From the NCBI GenBank assembly GCA_035513275.1, contig DATKCJ010000377.1, forward strand, positions 1 to 7,375: a stretch of DNA of 7,375 nt, written 5' to 3'. Made by a program: the position numbers and the translations under genes. Origin of the DNA: DATKCJ01 sp035513275. Lineage in GTDB: Bacteria; Verrucomicrobiota; Verrucomicrobiia; Opitutales; Opitutaceae. Positions within the stretch are counted from its first letter, which is position 1, and every line of letters starts with the position of its first letter. A model generated the notes under the pieces. That model made no database searches. It saw nothing but the letters and a program-made list of their open reading frames with translations, and was not told the origin of the DNA. Below are positions 1 to 6,323 of the stretch, piece after piece.

Positions 1-663
1 GAATTCTACGGCAAGCTCTCCTTCTGGATCGTCTTCATCGGCTTCAACGCGACGTTCTTCCCGATGCACTTCCTCGGCCTGAACGGAATGCCGCGGCGCA
101 TCTTCACCTACGACACCAACATGGGCTGGGACATGTGGAACCTCGTCTCCTCGATCGGAGCGGCCGTGCTCGGCATCGGAATCGTGACCTACTTCACGGT
201 CATCATCTACACCTACTTCAAGGGCGAGAAAGTTGGCAATGACCCGTGGGACGGCCGCACGCTCGAGTGGAGCATTTCCTCGCCGCCGCCGGAGCACAAT
301 TTCGACGTCACGCCGACCGTGCATGCGCGCGACGCGTGGTGGTATGAGAAGCACCACATGGACGAGATCGAAAAGGAAAAATCCGCGCATGCGAAGGAAG
401 AGCAGTCGCACGGCGGCATCCACATGCCCGACCAGTCGTGGTGGCCGCTCGTCGCGTGCATCGGAATCCTGATCGGAGGCTTCGGCTTCGCGAACCTGCA
501 CCTGCCGCTCCCGTGGTTCGGCAATGCATTCACCGGCTTCCCTGTCGCTATCGCTGGACTCGGCATCACCGTCGCCGGCATCTACCTCTGGGCCCTCGAA
601 GGCCCCGGAGGCTACCACCTCCACATCGACAAGGACGGCAACGTCACGGAGGACAGGCACTGA
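1..663 (+). CDS. ctaD: Cytochrome c oxidase subunit I, C-terminal part (5' end outside window)
   Basis: Catalytic subunit of a haem-copper oxidase in the cytoplasmic membrane, which reduces O2 and pumps protons. The reading frame is open from base 1, so the start and the haem/CuB histidines lie upstream; 220 residues are visible. Seen: HFLGLNGMPRR at residues 22-32, the conserved segment whose paired arginines contact haem propionates in this family, then a membrane helix (about 45-72) and the typical DPWDGRTLEWSISSPPP stretch after the twelfth helix. The tail continues with a charged, His-rich linker (about 110-140) and two further hydrophobic segments (about 146-165 and 178-200). That fits the longer 14-helix subunit I found in caa3-type enzymes. 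The sequence ends in a polar tail at TGA 661-663. ctaE follows after a 150-base spacer filled by an inverted repeat. The family is certain. The caa3 subtype is inferred from the tail and from the neighbouring ctaF and ctaG. Confidence 0.96.
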   Translation, partial: EFYGKLSFWIVFIGFNATFFPMHFLGLNGMPRRIFTYDTNMGWDMWNLVSSIGAAVLGIGIVTYFTVIIYTYFKGEKVGNDPWDGRTLEWSISSPPPEHNFDVTPTVHARDAWWYEKHHMDEIEKEKSAHAKEEQSHGGIHMPDQSWWPLVACIGILIGGFGFANLHLPLPWFGNAFTGFPVAIAGLGITVAGIYLWALEGPGGYHLHIDKDGNVTEDRH

Positions 664-813
664 GAGAGTGGAAAGTGAAAGTGAGAGTGAAAGTGTTCAG
701 ACCGAACAGATGAACCGAGACTCTTCCTCAACTCTTCGCACGCGATCACTCCCACTTTCTCGCCGACATTCCCTTCCGACACTCTCCACTTTCACTCTCA
801 CTTTCACCTCCCA
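664..813. repeat. Inverted-repeat element with hexamer-periodic arms, filling the ctaD-ctaE spacer
   Basis: A perfect 21-base inverted repeat: the left arm is 675-695 and the right arm 789-809, separated by 93 bases. The arms are simple-sequence-like, built on the hexamer GTGARA (GTGAAA, GTGAGA, GTGAAA, GTG on the left, its complement on the right). Related purine-rich sequence extends left to the ctaD stop, and pyrimidine-rich sequence (CACTCTCC) lies just inside the right arm. The element occupies almost the whole spacer, starting next to the ctaD stop and ending 4 bases before the ctaE ATG. In the transcript the arms could pair and enclose the leader of ctaE. No coding content is credible here. 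Whether it is mobile, regulatory or an expanded simple repeat cannot be told from one copy. Confidence 0.85.
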
Positions 814-1698
814 ATGAGCAGCAACGTCGCCGCAGGCGCGATTGATCACCACCACGACCCGTCCACCAGCACGGGCATCCCGAACAAGAAGCTCATCATG
901 TGGGCGTTTCTTGCGTCGGACTGCATGTTCTTCGGGACGCTCATCTCGACGCACCTGATCTACCGGCTGCATCCGGGCGTCGACAGCCCCGACCCCCGTG
1001 CGGTGTTCGACCTCGAGCTCACGTCGTTCTCGACGTTCATCCTGCTCATGTCGTCGCTGATGATGGCGCTCGCCGTCTCCACGATCCAGAAGGGCTACTT
1101 GAGGAGCTTCCGCCGCTACACGCTCGTCACGATCTTCTTCGGGATGATCTTCCTCGGCTGCCAGGTCTACGAGTTCACCCACTTCGTGCACGGGGCGAAG
1201 ATGACACTCTCCAACAGCATCTTCGGCTCCACGTTCTACGTGCTCACCGGCACCCATGGCACTCACGTGGCGATCGGCGTGCTCTGGCTGATCATGATGT
1301 ATGTGCGCAGCTTCAAGCCGGTCGACGCGATGAAGCACGCGGGCAGTTGGATCCTCATGAACGTCGTCCACGTCGCGATCTTCGCCGCCGCTGCGATTCT
1401 CTCCCTCATGACCGTGCTCGGCATCTTTCACGTGGCGGAAACCGAGGGCTACGGACCGGCGATGCTCGCTGCGTTCGGCAAGGAATACTGGCCGGTCTAT
1501 CTCGGCGCTGCGGCCTGCATTGCGGTGCTCTGGCGCCTGGCGACCCGTGGTGGTGCTGTGGAATTCGATCAGCGGCACGCGGTCGACGTCGAGATGATGG
1601 GCCTTTACTGGCACTTCGTTGACATCGTCTGGATCGTCATCTTCACGGCGGTCTATCTCCTCGAATACGTCTTCCCCGCAGGCCCAATCCCCGTCTGA
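814..1698 (+). CDS. ctaE: Cytochrome c oxidase subunit III with an extra two-helix insert
   Basis: Membrane subunit III of the haem-copper oxidase, which stabilises subunit I and its proton uptake. Length is 294 residues. Family signatures are clear: KLIMWAFLASDCMFFGT (26-42), a second helix at 69-92, YEFTHFVHG (119-127), FGSTFYVLTGTHGTHV (137-152) and the terminal GLYWHFVDIVWIVIF (263-277). The N-terminus is short and His-rich, so the first two helices of the 7-helix mitochondrial form are absent, as in 5-helix bacterial forms. Unusually, about 90 residues (167-257) separate the TGTHGTHV helix from the GLYWHFVD helix, where most bacterial subunits have a short loop. This segment holds two hydrophobic stretches (178-206 and 225-243), giving seven predicted helices again. 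The ATG at 814 is the first in-frame start, and the usual N-terminal helix lies shortly after it. No clear Shine-Dalgarno site precedes it. ctaF starts 7 bases after the stop, indicating co-transcription. Confidence 0.96.
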   Translation: MSSNVAAGAIDHHHDPSTSTGIPNKKLIMWAFLASDCMFFGTLISTHLIYRLHPGVDSPDPRAVFDLELTSFSTFILLMSSLMMALAVSTIQKGYLRSFRRYTLVTIFFGMIFLGCQVYEFTHFVHGAKMTLSNSIFGSTFYVLTGTHGTHVAIGVLWLIMMYVRSFKPVDAMKHAGSWILMNVVHVAIFAAAAILSLMTVLGIFHVAETEGYGPAMLAAFGKEYWPVYLGAAACIAVLWRLATRGGAVEFDQRHAVDVEMMGLYWHFVDIVWIVIFTAVYLLEYVFPAGPIPV

Positions 1699-1705
1699 TC
1701 CCTCC

Positions 1706-2029
1706 ATGGAGCCCACATTCGCAACGCCTCATCACGACTCCGAACAGGCGCGCTTCAACACATACGTGAAGATCGCGATGATTCTGTCCGTCATCACGGG
1801 CGTCGAAATCATCATCATCTTCCTGCCTATCGCGAAGTGGTTCGTGATCACGACACTCGTGGTGCTGTCGCTCGTGAAGTTCCTCTACGTGATCTTCTAC
1901 TTCATGCACCTTCGGTGGGATAAGGTGTTTTGCACGATCCTGTTTTTCATCGGGCTCATCCTCGCCGCCGGGACCATGTGGGCCCTGCTCGCGCTCTTCG
2001 CATCCGAGGCGAGCGTGCTGCCGACGTAG
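1706..2029 (+). CDS. ctaF: Small cytochrome c oxidase subunit IV (prokaryotic COX4 type)
   Basis: Accessory integral-membrane subunit of the caa3-type oxidase. The predicted protein has 107 residues, close to the usual 90-110 of this family, with three hydrophobic helices at about 20-40, 45-68 and 73-98. The signature lies at the end of helix two: KFLYVIFYFMHLRWD (58-72), matching the K-x-x-Y-V-x-x-Y-F-M-H-L pattern of prokaryotic COX4 proteins. I chose ATG 1706, 7 bases after the ctaE stop. The frame stays open upstream to an ATG at 1619, but the extra 29 residues are Ser-rich, overlap the end of ctaE and look like a shadow of it. The stop codon TAG (2027-2029) is part of the GTAG foot of the adjacent repeat element, so the natural C-terminus may have been changed by that insertion. 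Order after ctaD and ctaE is standard. No strong ribosome-binding site is seen. Confidence 0.9.
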   Translation: MEPTFATPHHDSEQARFNTYVKIAMILSVITGVEIIIIFLPIAKWFVITTLVVLSLVKFLYVIFYFMHLRWDKVFCTILFFIGLILAAGTMWALLALFASEASVLPT

Positions 2030-2092
2030 CGCAGGTCTCCGACCTGCGTGACTTGCCTGTGCTCTGGATTCGCGGGTCAGACCCGCGCTACG
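2025..2092. repeat. REP/BIME-like element: two opposed hairpins with GTAG/CTAC feet
   Basis: Two compact GC-rich hairpins in opposite orientation. Hairpin 1: CGCAGGTC (2030-2037), loop TCC, GACCTGCG (2041-2048), directly preceded by GTAG (2026-2029). Hairpin 2: CGCGGGTC (2071-2078), one-base centre, GACCCGCG (2080-2087), directly followed by CTAC (2088-2091). The outer 8 bases (2025-2032 and 2085-2092) are also inverted repeats, so the whole element can fold into a cloverleaf-like shape. A hairpin with a GTAG tetranucleotide at its 5' foot, paired with an inverted copy, is the known layout of REP sequences arranged as BIMEs. Those are non-autonomous elements moved by RAYT (TnpA_REP) transposases. 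No transposase gene is in the window. There is no T-run, so it is not a standard terminator. Confidence 0.75.
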
Positions 2093-2167
2093 CGTCCTGC
2101 TGACTTTGACATTCTGGGTGCGATTCGGTTCTCCTGATCGCTAACGTGCACGCTGCTCTTTCAGGCA

Positions 2168-2240
2168 CCGGAGTCGGGCATAAAGCCCGACCCACAAGTT
2201 TCTCCGACTGTGGGTCGGGCTTTATGCCCGACTCTTCCGG
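2168..2240. repeat. Long perfect inverted repeat upstream of ctaG
   Basis: Arms 2171-2196 and 2209-2234 are perfect 26-base inverted complements around a 12-base loop (2197-2208), a very stable potential hairpin. Each arm also contains its own small hairpin, GTCGGGC/ATAAA/GCCCGAC at 2173-2191 and the mirror copy at 2214-2232. The structure is therefore again two opposed hairpins. The left one is preceded by GGAG (2170-2173), a foot variant known in some REP families. The right one is followed by CTCT (2232-2235), one base off the expected CTCC. CCGG occurs at both outer ends (2168-2171 and 2237-2240). The element ends 15 bases before the ctaG ATG. There is no T-run after either side, so it is not a classic intrinsic terminator, though it could stall transcription or protect mRNA ends. 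Confidence 0.8.
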
Positions 2241-2255
2241 CCGATCGCCATTCCC

Positions 2256-3092
2256 ATGATCGACTGGCGCCACTGGCACAACGAGCCCTTCCTTGTCGGC
2301 GGACTTGTCGTGGTCGCGTGGCTCTACGCGATTTTCACCGGGCCGCTCCGCCCGTGGTTTGGCGCCGGGCTGCCCTACCCTGCCCGTGAGGCGCGAAGGT
2401 TCTTCGTCGCGCTTCTGCTCTTCTACCTCGCCGTCGGATCGCCGCTCGATCAGGCGGGCGAGCGTTTTCTTTTCACGGCGCACATGGTCCAACACCAGAT
2501 CATGATCTACCCGGCTGCGCTCCTGTTCCTGCTCGGTCTGCCGAAGTGGCTCGTGGCGCCAATCGCGGGGCACGCGGCGGTGGTGCGAATCGGGCGATTC
2601 CTCACCCGCCCTCTGATCTGCGGCGCGATCTTCGCCCTGACCTACTCGGTCTGGCACGTGCCTGCACTCTACGACTGGGCGCTGCAGGACAAGACTGTTC
2701 ACATCTTCGAGCACCTGATGTTCTTCAGCGCGGGGCTGTTCCTCTGGTGGCCGTTCGCGAGTCCGGCCGCAGCCTGGCCCGCGGCGGGAAAGGGCGCGCA
2801 GATGCTCTACATCTTCTTCGTGACGGTCGCGATGACGCCGGCCTTCGCCTTCATCGTGTTCTCCAACAGTGTGCTCTACCCGACCTACGAATTCGCGCCG
2901 CGAATCACTTCGCTCACGCCCATGGACGACCAGGTCCTCGGCGGCGCGCTCATGAAGATCGGCGGCATGGCGGTCGCGCTCACGGCGTTTGCGTGGAGCT
3001 TCCTGAGCTGGTCGCGCGAAGAGCGGCGTCCTCACAACTCGACGGGGCCGCGCGGCGCTGATTCCGCTCAATCAAACAAGAATTCCCTTTGA
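2256..3092 (+). CDS. ctaG: CtaG-family membrane protein (caa3 oxidase assembly, copper delivery)
   Basis: Polytopic membrane protein of the caa3_CtaG family, which in Bacillus is needed for active caa3 oxidase and is thought to help supply copper to the oxidase. The 278-residue length is normal. Conserved features are seen in order: GSPLD (61-65), FTAHMVQHQIM (73-83) with paired histidines, WHVPALYDWAL (133-143), VHIFEHLMFF (148-157), FLWWPF (162-167), and DDQVLGGALMKIGG (224-237). These His/Met-containing helices are the presumed metal-handling part. About seven hydrophobic segments are visible; the tail after 252 is polar and cytoplasm-like. ATG 2256 is 15 bases after the inverted repeat, and no Shine-Dalgarno site is visible. 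The position after ctaF is the expected one, but the 226-base spacer raises the possibility of separate expression. It is distinct from the Cox11-type protein that also carries the name CtaG. Confidence 0.92.
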   Translation: MIDWRHWHNEPFLVGGLVVVAWLYAIFTGPLRPWFGAGLPYPAREARRFFVALLLFYLAVGSPLDQAGERFLFTAHMVQHQIMIYPAALLFLLGLPKWLVAPIAGHAAVVRIGRFLTRPLICGAIFALTYSVWHVPALYDWALQDKTVHIFEHLMFFSAGLFLWWPFASPAAAWPAAGKGAQMLYIFFVTVAMTPAFAFIVFSNSVLYPTYEFAPRITSLTPMDDQVLGGALMKIGGMAVALTAFAWSFLSWSREERRPHNSTGPRGADSAQSNKNSL

Positions 3093-3200
3093 GTCCGCCG
3101 CGAACAGCGGGAATCATCCGCCCGTCCTCAGCCTTTCCGACATCGCAATGAATCCATCGGCCTGTTGCCTCTTCACGACCCGCCCGCCGGCGACTTCGAC
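3093..3200. other. Short spacer between ctaG and the permease gene
   Basis: These 108 bases hold no convincing gene, hairpin or promoter pair. The permease frame remains open through part of the spacer, back to a TTG at 3165. Unlike the other spacers of this size in the window, it contains no inverted-repeat element that I can see. Confidence 0.5.
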
Positions 3201-5000
3201 ATGACCTGGGAAATCGCACTCGTCATCGTCATCCTGATCGGCGCGCTCGTGAGTTTCGCGCTGGAGCGCGTGCCGGCCGACCAGACGGCGCTCACGGTGA
3301 TGATGATCGTTTTGTTCGCCGGACTCATCTCGGCCGAACAGGCGTTCTCGGTGTTTGGCAATCCGGCCCCGATCACGGTCGGCGCGATGTTCGTGCTCAG
3401 TGCGGCACTCGAGAAATGCGGCTTGATCGACCGATTTGCCGTGCTCCTGGGTGGAGCGACGCGATTCGGCTATGCGGGCGTGCTGCTGGTGATGTTCGTC
3501 ATAGTCGCAACGACCTCGGCGTTCATCAACAACACGCCGGTCGTGGTGATCTTCCTGCCGGTGATGATCAACCTTTCGAGGAAAATGGGAATCGCGGCAT
3601 CGAAGTTCCTCATCCCTCTCTCCTACGCGGCGATCGCAGGCGGCACTTGCACGCTCATCGGCACGAGCACGAACATCCTAGTGAGCAGCATTCTTGTTCA
3701 AAACGACGCTCCCCCATTCCGGATGTTCGAACTGGCGTCCGTCGGCGTGCCGCTTGCGGCCCTGTCGCTCGCATACATTCTGCTTTTCGGGCGCAAGCTC
3801 CTGCCCAACCGCGAGTCGCTGACCTCGATTCTGACGGAGGACGAGCGTCGCGAATACATCACCGAGGCGTTCGTGCCCGTGGATTCGCCGATCGCCGGGA
3901 AACTTCTTACTGAGACAGGCCTCTTGAAGAACCGCGGCGTCCGCGTGATCGACATCGTCCGCCACGAAACGCCGATCACCACGCCCATCAACGCCGTGCG
4001 ACTCGAGGTTGGCGACCGGCTTGTGCTTGCCTGCCGGCCGACAGGAGTCGCGCACGCACGAAGCGTGGCGGGGCTCGACCTCGTCGCCGAGCTCAACCTC
4101 GGCCTCGGCCAGATCTCCGCCCACGAGGGCGCGATCGTCGAGGGCATCATCGGGCCAAACTCCGGCCTGATCGGGCACTCGCTGAGCGAGTCGAACTTCC
4201 GGCAGCGTTTCCACATGATCGTGCTCGCCGTGCATCGCAGCGGGCGCAACGTGCGCGAGAAATTCGGCACACTGCCCCTGGAGTTCGGCGACACGCTGCT
4301 GATGATCGGCCCGAACGACGCCATCCGCAACCTGCGCGGCGAGACCGATATCCTCCTGATCGACCAGCAGCACGTGCCCGCGGAAAGCCTGCGCAAGAAA
4401 GCGCCCCTCGTCGGCGCCATCGTGGCGGCGACGGTCGTCGTTGCATCGCTCGGCGTCCTGCCAATCCAGGTCGCGGCACTCGCAGCGTGCGTCCTGCTCT
4501 TCTGGAGCGGCTGCCTGACGATCTCCGACGCCTACAAGTCGGTGCAGTGGAATATTCTCTTTCTCATCTACGGGTCGCTCACGCTTGGGCTCGCATTGCA
4601 GGAGACAGGCGCGGCGGAGTTGATCGCCGCGAACCTCATCGCAGCCGTCACTCACTTCGCGCCGGATTCGCACAAGGCGCTCGTGCTCCTTGCCTGCATT
4701 TACCTGATGACGACCGTGCTCACCGAGATCCTCTCGAACAACGCCGCGGCCGTCGTCATGGCGACCCTCGCGATCGGGATCACCGCCGCACTCCAGGTCG
4801 ACAGCCGGCCGTTCCTCGTCGCGGTCACCATCGCCGCGTCGGCGTCGTTCGCGACGCCGATCGGCTACCAGACCAACACCTACGTTTACGGCGCGGGCGG
4901 CTACCGCTTCTCGGATTTCCTCAAGATCGGCATACCCCTCAACTTGATCTACTTCATCGGAAGCATGGTGCTGATCCCGCGCGTCTGGCCGCTGGATTGA
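3201..5000 (+). CDS. SLC13-type (DASS-like) permease with two central RCK_C domains
   Basis: Predicted secondary transporter in the inner membrane, 599 residues. The layout is typical of bacterial SLC13/ion-transporter-superfamily permeases with an internal regulatory insert: hydrophobic half one (1-200), a soluble middle (about 205-395), hydrophobic half two (400-595). Repeat-related family motifs appear in both halves: INNTPVVVIFLP (109-120) with GTSTN (154-158), and LSNNAAAVVM (511-520) with ATPIGYQTNTYVYGAGGY (551-568). These are the substrate and cation-binding regions of the fold. The middle holds two RCK_C/TrkA_C-like domains (about 217-298 and 308-390), each ending in the LEVGDRL / LEFGDTL turn. 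They are expected to bind a small ligand and gate transport. The substrate cannot be read from the sequence: sulfate, dicarboxylates or other anions are all seen in relatives. I chose ATG 3201 because it directly precedes the first helix. TTG 3165 would add 12 polar residues. Its place between oxidase and complex I genes has no obvious functional reason. Confidence 0.9.
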   Translation: MTWEIALVIVILIGALVSFALERVPADQTALTVMMIVLFAGLISAEQAFSVFGNPAPITVGAMFVLSAALEKCGLIDRFAVLLGGATRFGYAGVLLVMFVIVATTSAFINNTPVVVIFLPVMINLSRKMGIAASKFLIPLSYAAIAGGTCTLIGTSTNILVSSILVQNDAPPFRMFELASVGVPLAALSLAYILLFGRKLLPNRESLTSILTEDERREYITEAFVPVDSPIAGKLLTETGLLKNRGVRVIDIVRHETPITTPINAVRLEVGDRLVLACRPTGVAHARSVAGLDLVAELNLGLGQISAHEGAIVEGIIGPNSGLIGHSLSESNFRQRFHMIVLAVHRSGRNVREKFGTLPLEFGDTLLMIGPNDAIRNLRGETDILLIDQQHVPAESLRKKAPLVGAIVAATVVVASLGVLPIQVAALAACVLLFWSGCLTISDAYKSVQWNILFLIYGSLTLGLALQETGAAELIAANLIAAVTHFAPDSHKALVLLACIYLMTTVLTEILSNNAAAVVMATLAIGITAALQVDSRPFLVAVTIAASASFATPIGYQTNTYVYGAGGYRFSDFLKIGIPLNLIYFIGSMVLIPRVWPLD

Positions 5001-5175
5001 GTGGCTGTCGCGCAGCGTGCAACCCGTGGAGCTACTTTGGCAACGAATGCGGGGGCAAAATGGTTGCGCCACAGAGTGTCGGGTCTGCAATATTTGCGCA
5101 GTATTGGTCACGAAAAATGCATCCTCGCCCTACCCAGTTACCCATGCGAGAAGGCACGCCGCCTGAAGTGCGCGC
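5001..5175 (+). promoter_or_regulatory. Probable leader of the nuo operon; short imperfect dyad
   Basis: A 175-base non-coding gap separates the permease stop from nuoA, the usual first gene of complex I operons, so a promoter is expected here. I find no convincing -35/-10 pair. The clearest structure is an imperfect dyad at 5088-5106: CAATATT, loop TGCGC, AGTATTG, a 7-base stem with one G/T mismatch. It could be an operator or a small leader hairpin, but it is short enough to be chance. GC is lower around 5085-5120 than in the flanking genes, as is common near promoters. The assignment rests mainly on position. Confidence 0.3.
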
Positions 5176-5547
5176 ATGACTGTTCCCGACTATGCCTTTC
5201 TTGCCGTCTTTTTCGCCTTCGCGCTGGCGTTCCCGCTGATTTTGCTCGGCATCTCGTGGCTCTGGCGGCGCAAGTTCACACCCCAGCGTCCGGGTGCGAT
5301 CAAAAACTCGATCTACGAAAGCGGCGTCGAGTCGAAGGGCCCGGTCTGGATTCAGTTCAAGGCGCACTACTACCTCTACGCGATTCTCTTCCTGATCTTC
5401 GACGTGGAGATCGTGTTCCTGCTGCCGTTCGCGGTCGCGTTCACCGGCCTGTCTGTCGGCGCGATCGTCACGATGCTAGTGTTTGTCCTCCTCCTTGCCG
5501 AGGGCCTCGTATGGGCTTGGGCGCGCGGCCACCTGGAGTGGAAATGA
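5176..5547 (+). CDS. nuoA: NADH-quinone oxidoreductase subunit A (complex I)
   Basis: Small membrane subunit of complex I, the homologue of mitochondrial ND3, located beside the quinone chamber where its long loop contacts NuoB and NuoD. Length is 123 residues, normal for the family. Three helices are visible (about 6-30, 66-88, 92-116). The conserved loop reads YESGVES (47-53), followed by WIQF and the signature YYLYAILFLIFDVEIVFL (65-82). Asp76 and Glu78 correspond to the conserved acidic pair of helix two. The loop carries Ser where mitochondrial ND3 has the redox-switch Cys; Ser is common in bacterial NuoA, so this is not a defect. The start is ATG 5176, with no strong Shine-Dalgarno site. 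It leads the nuo genes; nuoB follows after a spacer containing an inverted repeat. Confidence 0.96.
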   Translation: MTVPDYAFLAVFFAFALAFPLILLGISWLWRRKFTPQRPGAIKNSIYESGVESKGPVWIQFKAHYYLYAILFLIFDVEIVFLLPFAVAFTGLSVGAIVTMLVFVLLLAEGLVWAWARGHLEWK

Positions 5548-5574
5548 CTCCGAACGAAGCTCCAAAAAAACCGA

Positions 5575-5654
5575 TGAACCACAGAGACACAGATACACAG
5601 AGAAGATCTCCAACGCCAATCAGGCTCTCTGTGTCTCCGTGTCTTTGTGGTTCA
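5575..5654. repeat. Imperfect inverted repeat with CACAGAGA-type arms between nuoA and nuoB
   Basis: The 29-base arms at 5575-5603 and 5626-5654 are inverted complements at 26 of 29 positions, with a 22-base centre (5604-5625). Two of the three mismatches are purine transitions that would still pair as G-U in one RNA strand. The arms are low-complexity, made of ACCACAGAGACACAGA-like units, and resemble a repeat type I recall as widespread in the intergenic DNA of several soil and aquatic phyla; that recollection is unverified. The element takes up most of the 127-base spacer and ends 20 bases before nuoB. The frame of nuoB is open back through it to 5483, but that upstream part is a shadow of nuoA plus the repeat, not protein. 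Confidence 0.8.
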
Positions 5655-5674
5655 ATTCATCTTGGTTCGGATTC

Positions 5675-6319
5675 ATGAGCGACCCAATCCCCAATCCCGG
5701 GATCAACGACGCTGGCCGCGAGGAACTCCGCCGCCACGGGATCATGCTCACGAGCCTCGAGGAGCTTGCCAACTGGGGCCGCAGCAACTCCGTGTGGCCG
5801 CTTCAGTTCGGGCTCGCCTGTTGCGCGATCGAAATGATCTCGAGTTCGATGGCGCGATTCGACATCGCGCGCTTCGGCTCGGAGGTATTCCGCCCATCAC
5901 CGCGCCAGGCCGATCTCCTCATCGTCTCCGGCACCGTCACCAAGAAGATGGCGCCGCAGGTCGTGCGACTTTGGAACCAGATGCCCGAGCCTCGCTTCTG
6001 TATCGCGATGGGCGCGTGCGCCATCTCCGGCGGCCCATTCAAGCAAGGCTACAACGTCCTCAAGGGAATCGACCGCTACATTCCGGTCGACATCTACATC
6101 CCCGGTTGCCCGCCGCGCCCGGAGGCGCTGCTCAACGGCCTGATGGAACTTCAGGCGAAGATCCGCGCGCACAACCACTCCGGTGCCAACCTCGCGCGCC
6201 ACGCAGATCCGGCACAGGCCGCCGAGTATCCCGTACCTGCGTTTGGCGCCACCGATCTCGTGCCGACTTCGAATCCCGCGGTTTGGAGCGCCCCGACCAA
6301 CCCGAAGCTTCAGGGATGA
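5675..6319 (+). CDS. nuoB: NADH-quinone oxidoreductase subunit B (complex I, N2 cluster)
   Basis: Peripheral subunit of complex I carrying the terminal 4Fe-4S cluster N2, which passes electrons to quinone. Length is 214 residues. All four N2 cysteine ligands are present: the tandem pair in GLACCAIEM (Cys49 and Cys50), Cys115 in MGACAISGG and Cys145 in PGCPPRPE. Other family blocks are ARFGSEVFRPSPRQADLLIVSGTVT (from about 65) and VDIYIPG (138-144). The last 45 or so residues, after the conserved core, are a low-complexity Ala/Pro/Asn-rich tail with no recognised function. I chose ATG 5675 because conservation of this family begins shortly after it and the open frame further upstream runs through a repeat. 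No Shine-Dalgarno site is evident. nuoC is 242 bases downstream, an unusually wide gap for this pair. Confidence 0.97.
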   Translation: MSDPIPNPGINDAGREELRRHGIMLTSLEELANWGRSNSVWPLQFGLACCAIEMISSSMARFDIARFGSEVFRPSPRQADLLIVSGTVTKKMAPQVVRLWNQMPEPRFCIAMGACAISGGPFKQGYNVLKGIDRYIPVDIYIPGCPPRPEALLNGLMELQAKIRAHNHSGANLARHADPAQAAEYPVPAFGATDLVPTSNPAVWSAPTNPKLQG

Positions 6320-6323
6320 ACGC

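Noticed and set aside
1619..1705. 29-residue Ser-rich N-terminal extension of ctaF
   Set aside because: It overlaps the end of ctaE in another frame, and the ATG at 1706 gives the normal family length.
697..1716. Long minus-strand open frame of 339 codons across ctaE
   Set aside because: It runs antisense to a clear oxidase subunit, is rich in Arg/Glu/Asp/His as expected of a GC-rich complement strand, and shows no known family.
2106..2134. TTGACA at 2106-2111 as a promoter for ctaG
   Set aside because: The -35 match is perfect, but the positions 16-18 bases downstream (around 2128-2135) read TTCTCCT with no -10 resemblance, so one hexamer alone is not enough.
2168..2240. Intrinsic terminator at the perfect inverted repeat
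   Set aside because: Neither strand has a T-run after the stem, and each arm contains its own hairpin, which fits a repeat element better.
5037..5065. TTGGCA at 5037-5042 and TTGCGC at 5064-5069 as -35 boxes for nuoA
   Set aside because: No -10 hexamer with more than three matches lies at a suitable spacing for either.
3678..5111. Minus-strand open frame of 477 codons across the permease gene
   Set aside because: It has the same antisense-shadow composition, while the + strand frame encodes a well-defined transporter.
5483..5674. 64-residue N-terminal extension of nuoB
   Set aside because: It overlaps nuoA in another frame and passes through the inverted repeat; family conservation starts after ATG 5675.
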